From: Autumnicola psychrophila
GTDB lineage: Bacteria > Bacteroidota > Bacteroidia > Flavobacteriales > Flavobacteriaceae
Direction of reading: 5' to 3'
DNA: 64,000 bases
Assembly: GCF_031846645.1 (NCBI RefSeq)
Contig: NZ_JAVRHN010000001.1
Coordinates: forward strand, 1-64,000
Both the position numbers and the translations under genes were made by a program. A model generated the notes under the pieces. The model saw nothing but the letters and a program-made list of their open reading frames with translations, did no database searches and was not told the origin of the DNA. Below, piece after piece: positions 33,492 to 42,646 of this stretch (position 1 is its first letter; each line of letters opens with the position of its first letter).

Positions 33492-34334
33492 CTAAAAATC
33501 TCGCAGTGAAAACTTTACAGCCACCCAATTATTCTTTTCTACATGGTTGACGTAGATTAATCCTAAACCTTCACAGGTTTCCGCGATCACCTTAAGATCT
33601 TCAGTATAAAAGCCACTTAGATAAAGCTCTCCTTCAGAATTTAAGGATTTGACATAAACTGGCAGGTCCTCCAAAAGTATATTTCTGTTGATATTTGCAA
33701 TAATTCGGTCGTACTTTTTATTTCCCAGAAGTTCTGCCCCACCTTCTTCTACATTAATATGTTCACAATCGTTCCGCTGAATGTTTTCCAGAGTATTCAG
33801 GTAACACCAATTATCAATATCTACAGCATCTATTTTATCTGCTCCCTTCATGGCCGCCAAAATAGCCAGTACACCCGTGCCGCAGCCCATGTCAAGAACA
33901 GATTTACCTTTCCATTCATTTTCCAGAATGAGCTTTATCATCATATGGGTAGTGGCATGATGTCCAGTGCCAAATGACATTTTTGGCTCTATTACAATAT
34001 CATAATTAGTATCTGGTTTTGGATGAAAGGGCGCCCGCACACTGCAAATATCATCCACAATTATCGGACTAAAATTCTTTTCCCATTCTTCATTCCAGTT
34101 TTCACGTTCAATTTCTTCCCGGGAGTAGGTGATTTGAAATTCTTCTAACTGTAATATATGTACGCCTGCAAAGATATCTTCTTCAAACTCTTCTGCAGGA
34201 ATATAGGCAGTGATACCATCTTCATTTTCAATAAAACTCTCGAACCCAAGATAGCCCAGCTCGGCTATCAGAATTTCTGAAGCCGGCTGGACAGGATCTA
34301 TTGTGAATATGAATTCAAGATAATTTGATGCCAT
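33492..34334 (-). CDS. prmA: Ribosomal protein L11 methyltransferase (PrmA)
   Basis: A 280-aa cytosolic SAM-dependent methyltransferase that modifies lysine and the N-terminus of ribosomal protein L11. The N-terminal substrate-recognition domain (1-110) precedes the Rossmann domain: the MSFGTGHHATTHMM segment near 119, motif I VLDMGCGTGVLAIL near 141, AVDIDNWC near 168 and RIIANINRNILLEDL near 212. The family length is normal. It abuts tpiA with no gap, so the two are cotranscribed. Confidence 0.93.
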   Translation of the reverse strand: MASNYLEFIFTIDPVQPASEILIAELGYLGFESFIENEDGITAYIPAEEFEEDIFAGVHILQLEEFQITYSREEIERENWNEEWEKNFSPIIVDDICSVRAPFHPKPDTNYDIVIEPKMSFGTGHHATTHMMIKLILENEWKGKSVLDMGCGTGVLAILAAMKGADKIDAVDIDNWCYLNTLENIQRNDCEHINVEEGGAELLGNKKYDRIIANINRNILLEDLPVYVKSLNSEGELYLSGFYTEDLKVIAETCEGLGLIYVNHVEKNNWVAVKFSLRDF

Positions 34335-35087
34335 TTAGAAAGAGTTTACCAGTGCAATAAAATCAGTCGCCTTAAGGCTTGCCCCGCCAATAAGTCCGCC
34401 ATCCACGTCTTTTTTGGCGAAAATTTCTTTTGCATTATTCGGCTTTACACTTCCGCCGTAAAGGATTGATACATTCTCTGCAATTTCTTCGCTAAAGTTT
34501 TCAGCAATATTTTTTCTAATAAAAGCATGCATTTCCTGTGCCTGTTCAGGAGAAGCAGTCTCTCCCGTACCAATCGCCCAAACCGGCTCATACGCAAGAA
34601 TAACCTTACTCCATGCATCTTCAGAAATCTGGTATAGACTTTCCTTAAGTTGCTTTTCTACCACTTCGAAATGCTTATCACCTTTACGGTCCTGAAGTTC
34701 TTCTCCAAAACAGAAAATCACTTCCATATCATTCTCTATAGCCGTATTCACTTTCTCTGCAAGAATTTCATTCGTTTCATGAAAATGTGCTCTACGTTCG
34801 CTATGCCCTAAAATAACAGTAGTAACACCAATACTTTTAAGCATAGATGCAGAAATTTCTCCAGTAAAAGCACCGCTTTTACTCTGGTGCATGTTTTGAG
34901 CCGCCACTTTTATAGGTGTATCTTTTAAAGCTTCAAATGTGCTGTAAAGATTAGTAAAAGAGGGGGCTACCATTATTTCTGCTTCAGGTTCTTTAACCAA
35001 TTGCATTTTAATATGGGAAATAAGTTCCTGCGTTTCAGCAAGATCGTTATTCATTTTCCAGTTTCCTGCTACTATTTGTTTTCTCAT
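34335..35087 (-). CDS. tpiA: Triosephosphate isomerase
   Basis: A 250-aa glycolytic enzyme interconverting dihydroxyacetone phosphate and glyceraldehyde-3-phosphate. Catalytic elements are present: N-terminal GNWKMN (Asn/Lys), ILGHSERR with the electrophilic His near 96, and the catalytic Glu and flexible loop in AYEPVWAIGTG near 166-176. GGSVKPNN and GGASL bind phosphate. The start gives the standard N-terminus MRKQIVAGNWKMN. A TATATTTG element lies 67 bp upstream. Confidence 0.97.
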   Translation of the reverse strand: MRKQIVAGNWKMNNDLAETQELISHIKMQLVKEPEAEIMVAPSFTNLYSTFEALKDTPIKVAAQNMHQSKSGAFTGEISASMLKSIGVTTVILGHSERRAHFHETNEILAEKVNTAIENDMEVIFCFGEELQDRKGDKHFEVVEKQLKESLYQISEDAWSKVILAYEPVWAIGTGETASPEQAQEMHAFIRKNIAENFSEEIAENVSILYGGSVKPNNAKEIFAKKDVDGGLIGGASLKATDFIALVNSF

Positions 35088-35153
35088 AATATTTTGGTTA
35101 AATCCTTTTTAGGATAAATTGGACTTAGTTATCTTCAGTTTTCCTTAATTTCA

Positions 35154-35161
35154 CAAATATA
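35154..35161 (-). promoter_or_regulatory. -7 promoter element for tpiA
   Basis: TATATTTG on the minus strand, matching TAnnTTTG, 67 bp before the tpiA start. Confidence 0.55.
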
Positions 35162-35242
35162 TCGATAAGAAAAAACATAAGCACAAGGCTTTGCATTTAA
35201 GCTATTCTTTTTATCAATATTTTATCAGAATCTGCATTTGAT

Positions 35243-36337
35243 TTATAAATCTATATCGGCCGCATCAAACCAATGCTTCTTCTGGGTAATTGTGCCCTTT
35301 CTCAAAACCAGCAACCCGGGATTGGAACGCACAATGGTTTTCAATGCAGTTTCGTCTCCCTGGTAGAACTCAAAATTCAGGTTATATTTTTCACTTATTT
35401 GCTGCTGAAGTTCCTCTCCGGAAGAAGTCACTCCCACAACTTTATAACCTTTTTCTAAAGCTTCGTCGCTTAGTTGCTTAACGGCCGCGTATCCATCAAG
35501 TTCTGTGCTTCTAAGATTATAAGCTACTATAAAAAAGACTTTTTCTGCTTCCAGTATTTCTGAAGTAAAATTCTCCCCGTCTTTCTGAATATAGAAGTCG
35601 TGGATTGGCGGCTCGTAACCCTCCTGCACAATTTCTGTTTCCACTCCAATAAATTCTCCCTCCTGCTGTGGATATTGCCCGTTAGTGGTAATTACTACTT
35701 CTTCTCCCTGATGAATGAATTTCCAGTTATAATCATAAACCGCCTCCGGCGCACCTTCAGGAACTTTCATCCCATCCTGAATATTCGCGCCAATTTTATA
35801 GGCCCTGAAATCGAAGACCGGAAGGTGCATTAGCACATGATAGCAGAAAATAAAACTCAGCATAAATGACAGGAAAATAATCCATCTATGTGATGCCGGT
35901 GCAAAAACCGGTGTTATCAGTTTGCGTTTAACAAATAAGAATACAATAAGGACAAGTAGGATCACATCTTTTATAAAAGACTGCCACGGAGTTAACGGAA
36001 TAGCATCTCCAAAGCAACCACAGTCGGTTACCTTATTGAAATATGCCGAATAAAAGGTGAGGAACGTAAAAAAGACGATCATAAGGAGCAGGCTCCAGGT
36101 CGTAAATTTTGGCAGGTAACCAATAAGCAGCATAATTCCCAGCACCAGCTCGAAAACCACAAGAAGGATCGCAATGACCAACGCAAACGGAATAAGCACT
36201 TCAATATTTAGAACGCCCTGACTAAAATATTCCTGCAGTTTAAAAGAGAACCCAACGGGGTCATTAAGTTTTATAAATCCTGAAAAAATAAATAAAACAC
36301 CTACCACCACCCGGGCGATTCCTACTAGTAATTTCAT
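35243..36337 (-). CDS. DoxX/MauE-like membrane protein fused to a thioredoxin-fold domain
   Basis: A 364-aa protein. The first ~170 residues hold about five membrane helices of the DoxX/MauE type, including FIFSGFIKLNDPVGF and the loop TDCGCFGDAIPLTPWQSFIKD with two cysteines. The rest (about 190-364) reads as a periplasmic thioredoxin-like domain (VFFIVAYNLRSTELDGYAAVKQLSDEALEKGYKVVGVTSSG) without a CxxC motif. It resembles the BT_3928 family of Bacteroidota. A role in disulfide or quinone chemistry is possible from the MauE relation, but no reaction is assigned. It lies 16 bp downstream of the DUF1599 gene. Confidence 0.8.
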   Translation of the reverse strand: MKLLVGIARVVVGVLFIFSGFIKLNDPVGFSFKLQEYFSQGVLNIEVLIPFALVIAILLVVFELVLGIMLLIGYLPKFTTWSLLLMIVFFTFLTFYSAYFNKVTDCGCFGDAIPLTPWQSFIKDVILLVLIVFLFVKRKLITPVFAPASHRWIIFLSFMLSFIFCYHVLMHLPVFDFRAYKIGANIQDGMKVPEGAPEAVYDYNWKFIHQGEEVVITTNGQYPQQEGEFIGVETEIVQEGYEPPIHDFYIQKDGENFTSEILEAEKVFFIVAYNLRSTELDGYAAVKQLSDEALEKGYKVVGVTSSGEELQQQISEKYNLNFEFYQGDETALKTIVRSNPGLLVLRKGTITQKKHWFDAADIDL

Positions 36338-36353
36338 GTAATTTGCTTTTATG

Positions 36354-36896
36354 CTACTCCGCTTCCTGCATCAAAATAAGCGCAAAAACCGAATAATTAA
36401 TCATATCCTGGTAATTGGCATCTATACCTTCGCTCACCAGCGTTTTTCCTTTATTATCCTCAATTTGTTTGACCCTTAGCAGCTTTTGCAGAATAAGATC
36501 TGTGAGGGAACTAATGCGCATATCACGCCAGGCCTCGCCATAATCGTGGTTTTTGTTCATCATTAAAGCCTTAGTCTCCGAAATTTTTTCATCGTATAAG
36601 ACAGCAGCTTCATCAGCTTCCAAATCGGGTTGTTCTGCAATTCCTTTCTCCAACTGCACAAGGGCCATAACCGAATAATTTATGATCCCGATAAATTCAG
36701 TTTTTTCATCTTCATCTACTTTGCGCACTCCGTTTTCCTGAAGTTTCCTAATCCTTTGAGCCTTTATAAAAATCTGGTCGGTAAGAGAAGGCAATCTTAA
36801 AATGCGCCAGGCACTTCCGTAATCTTTCATTTTATTTACAAAAAGGCTGCGGCAGGTTTCCACCACCTCATCATATTGTTTCGAAGTATCCTGCAT
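36354..36896 (-). CDS. DUF1599 protein with internal duplication
   Basis: A cytosolic protein of about 180 aa from the ATG at 36896 (MQDTSKQYDEV), which I prefer over the upstream ATG at 36929. A TATTTG promoter-like element overlaps 36927-36934, so transcription would start after the upstream ATG. Two halves repeat the same pattern: KMKDYGSAWRILRLPSLTDQI followed by GIINYSVMALVQ, and KNHDYGEAWRDMRISSLTDLI followed by DMINYSVFALIL. This doubled unit is the DUF1599 domain; its function is not known to me. It is divergent from folP. Confidence 0.82.
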   Translation of the reverse strand: MQDTSKQYDEVVETCRSLFVNKMKDYGSAWRILRLPSLTDQIFIKAQRIRKLQENGVRKVDEDEKTEFIGIINYSVMALVQLEKGIAEQPDLEADEAAVLYDEKISETKALMMNKNHDYGEAWRDMRISSLTDLILQKLLRVKQIEDNKGKTLVSEGIDANYQDMINYSVFALILMQEAE

Positions 36897-36987
36897 AAAA
36901 GAGTAGTAATTTGCGTAAATTTCGGGCAAATATTCCGATTAGTCAAAGTTAATTTCATTCCGTTCTACACAGGCTAAATATATAAAA

Positions 36988-37812
36988 ATGACAATAAACT
37001 GCAGGGGAAACCTCATCGACCTTTCAGCACCCAAAATTATGGGGATAATTAATATTACGCCCGACTCATTTTTCTCCGGAAGCCGTACCGAAACCGAAAA
37101 GGATATTCTGAAGAAAGCAGAACAAATGCTCAATGAAGGTGCAGATTTTCTCGATATTGGAGGCTACAGCAGCCGCCCCGGAGCCAAAGATATTTCAGTT
37201 GAAGCTGAAATTAAACGTGTAATTCCGGTAATTGAACTACTTCTGAAGAATTTTCCCGATGCAATTCTTTCCATAGACACCTTCCGCAGTAAAGTAGCCG
37301 AAGAATCAATTAAAGCGGGTGCTCACATTATTAACGATATTTCTGCAGGCAGCCTCGATAAAGATATGATGCCGATAATTGCCAAATTTCAGGTGCCTTA
37401 TATTATGATGCATATGAAGGGGACACCGCAAAACATGAAGGAAATGAATCAATATGACGATCTAATTCAGGAAATTCTGCTTTATTTTTCAGAAAAAGTA
37501 AAAAAGGCACGTGATTTAGGCATAAATGACCTCATCATTGACCCCGGATTCGGTTTTGCAAAGAATATTCAGCAAAATTTTGACCTCTTATCCAATCTTG
37601 AAGCCTTCAAAATACTTGAATTGCCAATTTTGGCAGGTCTTTCACGAAAATCACTAATTTACAAAACCTTTAATACCACTGCAGAAAATGCTTTAAACGG
37701 AACAACAGTTTTAAACACTATTTCTATTCAAAAAGGGGCGAATATATTGCGTGTTCACGATGTAAAAGAAGCCGCCGAATGTGTGAAATTGCTCTCGCGT
37801 ATTAAAAAGTAG
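36988..37812 (+). CDS. folP: Dihydropteroate synthase
   Basis: A 274-aa TIM-barrel enzyme of folate synthesis joining p-aminobenzoate to 6-hydroxymethyl-7,8-dihydropterin pyrophosphate. The two family signatures are clear: MGIINITPDSFFSGSR near 18 and GADFLDIGGYSSRPGA near 51. SIDTFRSKVA and HIINDISAG follow, then DPGFGFAKN near 188 and GLSRKSLIYK near 218. It is followed 37 bp later by cdaA, a common pairing in Bacteroidota. Confidence 0.95.
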   Translation: MTINCRGNLIDLSAPKIMGIINITPDSFFSGSRTETEKDILKKAEQMLNEGADFLDIGGYSSRPGAKDISVEAEIKRVIPVIELLLKNFPDAILSIDTFRSKVAEESIKAGAHIINDISAGSLDKDMMPIIAKFQVPYIMMHMKGTPQNMKEMNQYDDLIQEILLYFSEKVKKARDLGINDLIIDPGFGFAKNIQQNFDLLSNLEAFKILELPILAGLSRKSLIYKTFNTTAENALNGTTVLNTISIQKGANILRVHDVKEAAECVKLLSRIKK

Positions 37813-37849
37813 TTGTATATTTCATATTTTTACAAAAACCCAGACAAAA

Positions 37850-38623
37850 TTGAACATTCTTGATCTTCGTATTCTCGATATCGTAGATATTGTTTTTGTT
37901 GCACTCCTACTCTATTATTTATACAAACTCGTTAGGGGAACAGTGGCGGTAAATATCTTCCTGGGGATCGTGATTATTTATCTTGGCTGGTGGCTCACCC
38001 AGCTTCTTCAAATGGAGCTTTTAAGCAATGTGCTGGGAGAATTTATTGGCGTGGGAATGTTCGCCCTTATTGTGGTTTTTCAGCAGGAAATCAGGAAATT
38101 CTTGCTAATGATAGGTTCTACAAATTTTACCCATAACAACAGGATTTTCAGGAACTGGCGCTTTTCCAGGGACGATGAAGAAACAAGTACAAATGTAGAA
38201 GCTATTGTAAAGGCCTGTGAAGCAATGGGCAAAAGCCTTACCGGCGCTTTAATCGTGATTCAGAAAAGTACCAGCCTGGATTTTGTAAAAAATTCCGGGG
38301 ACGATATGGATATAAAGCTCAACCAGCCAATACTCCAGTCAATTTTTTATAAAAACAGTACGCTTCATGATGGTGCAATTGTTATTGAAGACAACAAAAT
38401 CACGGCAACCCGTGTAATTCTTCCAGTCTCCAACGACCGTTCTATCCCGCTTCGCTTTGGTTTGCGCCACCGTGCCGCAGTTGGTATTACTGAAAAAACC
38501 GACGCCCTTGCTCTTGTAGTGAGCGAAGAAACCGGACAAATTTCTTATATAAAAGATGGGGAGTTTGTAATGTTCGAAACAAACAACGAACTTATTGAAA
38601 AACTAAAGGAAGATCTTTCTTAA
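37850..38623 (+). CDS. cdaA: Diadenylate cyclase CdaA (c-di-AMP synthase)
   Basis: A 257-aa membrane-bound diadenylate cyclase making c-di-AMP from two ATP. Three N-terminal membrane helices (about 10-90; DIVFVALLLYYLYKLVRG, NIFLGIVIIYLGWW, FALIVVF) precede the DAC domain. That domain has LHDGAIVIEDN near 173 (DGA motif) and RFGLRHRAAVGITE near 203 (RHR motif). The start is TTG at 37850 (MNILDLRILDIVDI); no better ATG is available upstream of the first helix. It is probably cotranscribed with folP. Confidence 0.92.
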   Translation: MNILDLRILDIVDIVFVALLLYYLYKLVRGTVAVNIFLGIVIIYLGWWLTQLLQMELLSNVLGEFIGVGMFALIVVFQQEIRKFLLMIGSTNFTHNNRIFRNWRFSRDDEETSTNVEAIVKACEAMGKSLTGALIVIQKSTSLDFVKNSGDDMDIKLNQPILQSIFYKNSTLHDGAIVIEDNKITATRVILPVSNDRSIPLRFGLRHRAAVGITEKTDALALVVSEETGQISYIKDGEFVMFETNNELIEKLKEDLS

Positions 38624-38701
38624 ACTAGCAAAAAATTACGTGTTTGCTCTTGATTCTTGCAGCGTAGCGTTCTTTATTCTTTTTCCGGAATTAGTACTGG
38701 A

Positions 38702-40468
38702 TCAAACCGCCTCTTCCGCTTTAAATTGGACCTCGTACAGGTTCTTATAATACCCGCTCTCCTTTTGTAGCAATTCCTGATGAGTTCCCATTTCCACGAT
38801 TTCGCCCGCTTCCATTACCATAATTTTATCGGCTTTTTTGATCGTTGCCAGCCTGTGAGCGATTACAATAGAAGTTCTTCCCTGGGTAATCTTATCTGTT
38901 GCATCCTGGATTAACTGCTCGCTATAAGAGTCTACAGAAGAAGTGGCCTCATCCAGCACAAGTATACTTGGATTACTCACATAGGCACGAAGAAATGCAA
39001 TAAGCTGGCGCTGTCCTGAAGAAAGCATTGCTCCTCTTTCTTTTACATTGTAATAATAGCCATTTGGAAGTGTTTCTATAAACTCATGGATACCTATACG
39101 TTTTGCAGCATTTATAACATCTTCTTCAGTAATGTTGGGATTTTCCAGCGTGATATTATTCATAATAGTATCTGCAAACAGGAATACATTCTGAAGCACC
39201 ACCGCAATTTGCGATCTTAGGGATTTCAATTTGATTTCATTAATATCCAGTCCGTCAATACAAATTTGCCCGCCATTAATTTCGTAAAACCTGTTCAGCA
39301 AATTAATAACTGTAGACTTGCCTGCACCTGTTGCACCAACAATAGCAATGGTTTCCCCGGCATTAGCTTTAAAAGAGACTCCTTTTAACACCTCTTCATC
39401 ATCAACATAAGAGAAGCGCACCTCTTTAAATTCAATATCCCCCCTTAAATCCTGAACTTCTTTTGTCCCTTCATCCTTAATAGTAGATTTGGTATCCAGC
39501 ACCCCAAAAACACGGTTTGCAGCCACCATTCCCATCTGCAAAGTATTGAACTTATCTGCAATTTGCCGCAGCGGCTTAAACAACATCTGGGACAATTCTA
39601 TAAACATGATAATTACCCCAAGGCTAATCGCATCACTTTCTATAGCACGCAGTCCACCGAACCACACGATTAAACCAATGGTAATAGAAGTAGACATTTC
39701 GGCAATTGGGAAGAAAATCGAGTTGTACCATACGGTTTTTACCCAGGCCTTCCGGTGCTTATTATTAATATTTTTAAAGTTTTCGTACTCCTCTTTTTCA
39801 CGGGTAAAAAGCTGAACGATTTTCATCCCCGTGATACGCTCCTGCACAAAAGTATTTAGGTTAGCAACCTGAGTTCTCACTTCTTCAAAAGCAATCTTCA
39901 TTTTCTTCTGAAAAACACGTGTCGCATACATGATAAACGGAAGCACGGTAAGAACAAGCAAAGTCAGTTGCCAGCTTTGATAGAACATTACTCCCAGGAT
40001 CACTAGCATTTTTAATAAATCACTAATGATCATGAAAAGCCCCTGACTAAAAATACTGGCAATGGTCTCGATATCACTAACGGCACGGGTAACCAGCCTC
40101 CCAACGGCAGATTTATCGAAATACTTCATTTTAAACTGAAGCATATGCTCAAAAAGGTTTACCCTTAAATCTCTTACTACTTCCTGTCCCAGCCAGTTAG
40201 CAAAATATATAAATCCAAACTGAAAAAGTACTTCGGCGAGTAAGACACCGCTCATAAGCAGAATATAGTAAAGAAGCTCGCTATAATCCTGCGGAACTAT
40301 TGCCTGGTCTATTGTTACTTTTAATAAATACGGCCGTAAAACAGAAGCTACAGAAAGAAGTACAGCAGCAACCCCTACAAGATAAAAAGTCTTTTTATAA
40401 GGATCTGTATACTTAAGCAAGCGCTTAAATAAATTAAAATCGAAAGCATTTCCTGTTTTTGACGCCAT
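38702..40468 (-). CDS. ABC exporter, fused permease-ATPase (MsbA-like)
   Basis: A 588-aa half-transporter: six membrane helices (about 25-320) followed by the nucleotide-binding domain. Walker A GATGAGKST near 377, signature LSSGQRQL near 485, Walker B ILVLDEATSSVD near 503 and the H-loop IVIAHRL are all intact. It works as a homodimer exporting lipids, drugs or peptides; substrate unknown. It starts directly after the truA stop (adjacent, no gap), so the two are probably one transcript. Confidence 0.93.
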   Translation of the reverse strand: MASKTGNAFDFNLFKRLLKYTDPYKKTFYLVGVAAVLLSVASVLRPYLLKVTIDQAIVPQDYSELLYYILLMSGVLLAEVLFQFGFIYFANWLGQEVVRDLRVNLFEHMLQFKMKYFDKSAVGRLVTRAVSDIETIASIFSQGLFMIISDLLKMLVILGVMFYQSWQLTLLVLTVLPFIMYATRVFQKKMKIAFEEVRTQVANLNTFVQERITGMKIVQLFTREKEEYENFKNINNKHRKAWVKTVWYNSIFFPIAEMSTSITIGLIVWFGGLRAIESDAISLGVIIMFIELSQMLFKPLRQIADKFNTLQMGMVAANRVFGVLDTKSTIKDEGTKEVQDLRGDIEFKEVRFSYVDDEEVLKGVSFKANAGETIAIVGATGAGKSTVINLLNRFYEINGGQICIDGLDINEIKLKSLRSQIAVVLQNVFLFADTIMNNITLENPNITEEDVINAAKRIGIHEFIETLPNGYYYNVKERGAMLSSGQRQLIAFLRAYVSNPSILVLDEATSSVDSYSEQLIQDATDKITQGRTSIVIAHRLATIKKADKIMVMEAGEIVEMGTHQELLQKESGYYKNLYEVQFKAEEAV

Positions 40469-41212
40469 TTACGCTACTGCTATTTTGGGATATTTTATCT
40501 CGGTTAAAAACAAACCTTGTGCCGGGACTGAGGTTCCTGCCCTTCCCCGGTCTTCACTTTTTATTATTTGATGCAGATTGTCTACGGAACTTTTCCCCTG
40601 TCCAATCTCCAATAAAGTGCCCACAATGGCACGAACCATATTCCGTAGGAATCTGTCGGCAGTAATATGAAAAACCAACATATCTCCGGATTTTTTCCAA
40701 ACTGCCGACTTAATTTTACAATTATAAGTCTTTACATCGGTTCTCGATTTTGAAAAACACTTAAAATTGGTATATGTGTTTAAAATTTCTGCCGCTTCAT
40801 TCATTTTTGCTATATTCAATTCCTTTTTTAAGTAAAAAGTCTGATCCATTACAAACGGATTTTTATGCTGAATAATTTGATATTCATAACTTCTGCTCAA
40901 AGCATCAAAACGCGCATGTGCATCTGGTCGCACCTCAAAAATGTCAATTATCGCTATATCCTTCGGAAGCATTGAATTCATTTTAAACCTGATTTCCTCA
41001 GTATTCAGAATTTCTTCAGCATCAAAATGAGCGAATAATTGTTTTGCATGCACACCGGCATCTGTTCTTCCCGCACCAACAATTTCAACATTTACCTGAA
41101 GCAGCCGTGTTAAAACCTCTTCAATTTTTTCCTGGACAGAAAGAGCATTCGGTTGCCTTTGCCAGCCGTGATATGCAGTTCCCAAATAAGCCAGTTCCAA
41201 GAAATACCTCAA
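40469..41212 (-). CDS. truA: tRNA pseudouridine synthase A
   Basis: A 247-aa enzyme making pseudouridine at positions 38-40 of tRNA anticodon arms. I place the start at TTG 41212 (MRYFLELAYLGTAYHGWQRQ), which is where the family begins. The longer open frame adds 50 residues of unrelated AT-rich sequence and overlaps the upstream region of the opposite gene. The catalytic Asp is in GAGRTDAGVHA near residue 50, and FLRNMVRAIVGTLLEIGQG lies near 200. It is followed without a gap by the ABC exporter. Confidence 0.9.
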   Translation of the reverse strand: MRYFLELAYLGTAYHGWQRQPNALSVQEKIEEVLTRLLQVNVEIVGAGRTDAGVHAKQLFAHFDAEEILNTEEIRFKMNSMLPKDIAIIDIFEVRPDAHARFDALSRSYEYQIIQHKNPFVMDQTFYLKKELNIAKMNEAAEILNTYTNFKCFSKSRTDVKTYNCKIKSAVWKKSGDMLVFHITADRFLRNMVRAIVGTLLEIGQGKSSVDNLHQIIKSEDRGRAGTSVPAQGLFLTEIKYPKIAVA

Positions 41213-41327
41213 CCTAAAAATATTATTTTTTACATTAGCGAAATGCAAAGATAAGGCAATTATTACAGCTGTAATCCCCCAAAGCTTTAGCTTTCTAAAT
41301 GAATAAATAATCTTAATTAATCCCGGT

Positions 41328-41816
41328 TTGAAAAAAATACTTTTGCTAAGCGACACCCACAATCATATAGACGTTAGAATCCTCCATTATGCCGGTGAGG
41401 CCGATGAAATATGGCACGCAGGAGATATAGGAAATGTAGGAGTTACTGATGAACTTAAAAAAATAAAACCAATCGTTGCTGTATACGGAAATATTGATAA
41501 TGCCGAAGTACGAAAAGAGTTTCCATTGAACCAGCGCTTTATGTGCGAAGATGTAGATGTATGGATCACACATATAGGTGGTTATCCTAAAAAATACTCC
41601 CCCGCAGTAAAAGAGGAAATAAAAAGGAATCCGCCAAAATTATTTATCTGCGGACATTCCCACATCCTGAAAGTAATGAACGACAAGAAACTTGGACTGC
41701 TTCACATGAATCCCGGAGCCGCAGGCAAACAGGGATTCCATAAGAAAAGAACAATGCTTCGGTTTAAAATCGAAAAAGATAAAATTTTTGATCTTGAGGT
41801 TATTGAACTGAAATAA
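41328..41816 (+). CDS. YfcE-type metallophosphoesterase
   Basis: A 162-aa cytosolic phosphodiesterase of the YfcE/MJ0936 family. Metal-binding motifs are complete: LLLSDTHNHID near 6, HAGDIGN near 31, VYGNIDNAEVR near 52 and CGHSHILK near 108, with a final LHMNPGAAG. The start is TTG at 41328 (MKKILLLSDTHNH), fixed by the first motif. The natural substrate is unknown. It is divergent from truA. Confidence 0.9.
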   Translation: MKKILLLSDTHNHIDVRILHYAGEADEIWHAGDIGNVGVTDELKKIKPIVAVYGNIDNAEVRKEFPLNQRFMCEDVDVWITHIGGYPKKYSPAVKEEIKRNPPKLFICGHSHILKVMNDKKLGLLHMNPGAAGKQGFHKKRTMLRFKIEKDKIFDLEVIELK

Positions 41817-42017
41817 AAGCATTTGCTAAAAAAACTTCAATAGATAAAGTTTAATAATGTTTTAAAATGGCAATTATTAAATCTTGATAAGGCATTATAT
41901 ACCGTTGCCAACACTTTTACGGTACACTACAGATCTGTTCTAAATTATTTTATCAATAGAAGTACAAACGCATCAGCAGAATCTTTTTAAGTATCGGAGT
42001 ATTTACCCATACAGAAT

Positions 42018-42050
42018 AAAAAAATGCTTTCTGTTTTCACAGAAAGCATT
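42018..42050 (-). terminator. Rho-independent terminator of rpsT
   Basis: Arms AATGCTTTCTG (42023-42033) and CAGAAAGCATT (42040-42050), with a T run on the minus strand, 27 bp after the rpsT stop. Confidence 0.85.
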
Positions 42051-42076
42051 CCCTATAAATTGAACACTGGTAAAAT

Positions 42077-42325
42077 TTAAAGCGCAGCTACATGTTTAGT
42101 CAATTGAGACTTAAGATTTGACGCTTTATTGTCATGTATAATATTTTTCTTCGCTAATTTATCTACCATAGATACTACAGAAGGCAATAATGCTTCAGCT
42201 TCCTGCTTATCAGCTTCTTTCAACTTCTTGATAGCATTCCTTGTAGTTTTGTGCTGGTAACGGTTTCTAAGACGCTTAGCCTCATTACTACGTATCCTCT
42301 TTAACGATGACTTGTGATTTGCCAT
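42077..42325 (-). CDS. rpsT: 30S ribosomal protein S20
   Basis: An 82-aa, Lys/Arg-rich ribosomal protein that binds 16S rRNA. MANHKSSLKRIRSNEAKRLRN at the N-terminus and the KLAKKNIIHDNKASNLKSQL segment at the C-terminus are standard. A strong hairpin terminator follows, and the two tRNA-Glu genes lie upstream. Confidence 0.95.
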   Translation of the reverse strand: MANHKSSLKRIRSNEAKRLRNRYQHKTTRNAIKKLKEADKQEAEALLPSVVSMVDKLAKKNIIHDNKASNLKSQLTKHVAAL

Positions 42326-42357
42326 TACAAATTCTGTTTAAATTATTTTCTTAAAAG

Positions 42358-42429
42358 TAGTCCGTAGGGGAATCGAACCCCTGTTACCAGGATGAAAACC
42401 TGGCGTCCTAACCCCTAGACGAACGGACC
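42358..42429 (-). tRNA. tRNA-Glu (anticodon TTC), copy 1
   Basis: A 72-nt cloverleaf: acceptor GGTCCGT/ACGGACT, anticodon stem CCAGG/CCTGG with loop TTTTCAT, discriminator A. It is identical to the copy at 42498-42569 and 140 bp away from it. Confidence 0.95.
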
Positions 42430-42497
42430 ATAAATTATTTCAAATATCGACCTTTTAAGGTCTGCCTCTGTACAAATAATTATTCTTGTACCTCTTG

Positions 42498-42569
42498 TAG
42501 TCCGTAGGGGAATCGAACCCCTGTTACCAGGATGAAAACCTGGCGTCCTAACCCCTAGACGAACGGACC
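42498..42569 (-). tRNA. tRNA-Glu (anticodon TTC), copy 2
   Basis: Same 72-nt sequence as copy 1. It is the promoter-proximal copy; a TATTTTTG element lies 23 bp upstream. Confidence 0.95.
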
Positions 42570-42591
42570 GTTTTTTGTTTAATTGCGGATG

Positions 42592-42599
42592 CAAAAATA
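42592..42599 (-). promoter_or_regulatory. -7 promoter element for the tRNA-Glu pair
   Basis: TATTTTTG on the minus strand fits TAnnTTTG, 23 bp before the tRNA 5' end. Confidence 0.55.
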
Positions 42600-42646
42600 C
42601 AACTATTTTTGAATGGCGCAAATGTCAAACAAAAAAAATTCAAAAT

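Noticed and set aside
40469..41362. Long 297-codon version of truA
   Set aside because: The first 50 residues are unlike any TruA and come from the AT-rich intergenic region; the TTG at 41212 gives the normal N-terminus.
41900..41924. Inverted repeat TACCGT and ACGGTA between the phosphoesterase gene and rpsT
   Set aside because: Only six base pairs with a 13-nt loop and no T run; too weak to call a terminator or operator.
42358..42569. Duplicated tRNA-Glu genes considered as an integration scar
   Set aside because: Both copies are complete and only 140 bp apart with no foreign genes between them, so this is a simple tandem tRNA duplication.
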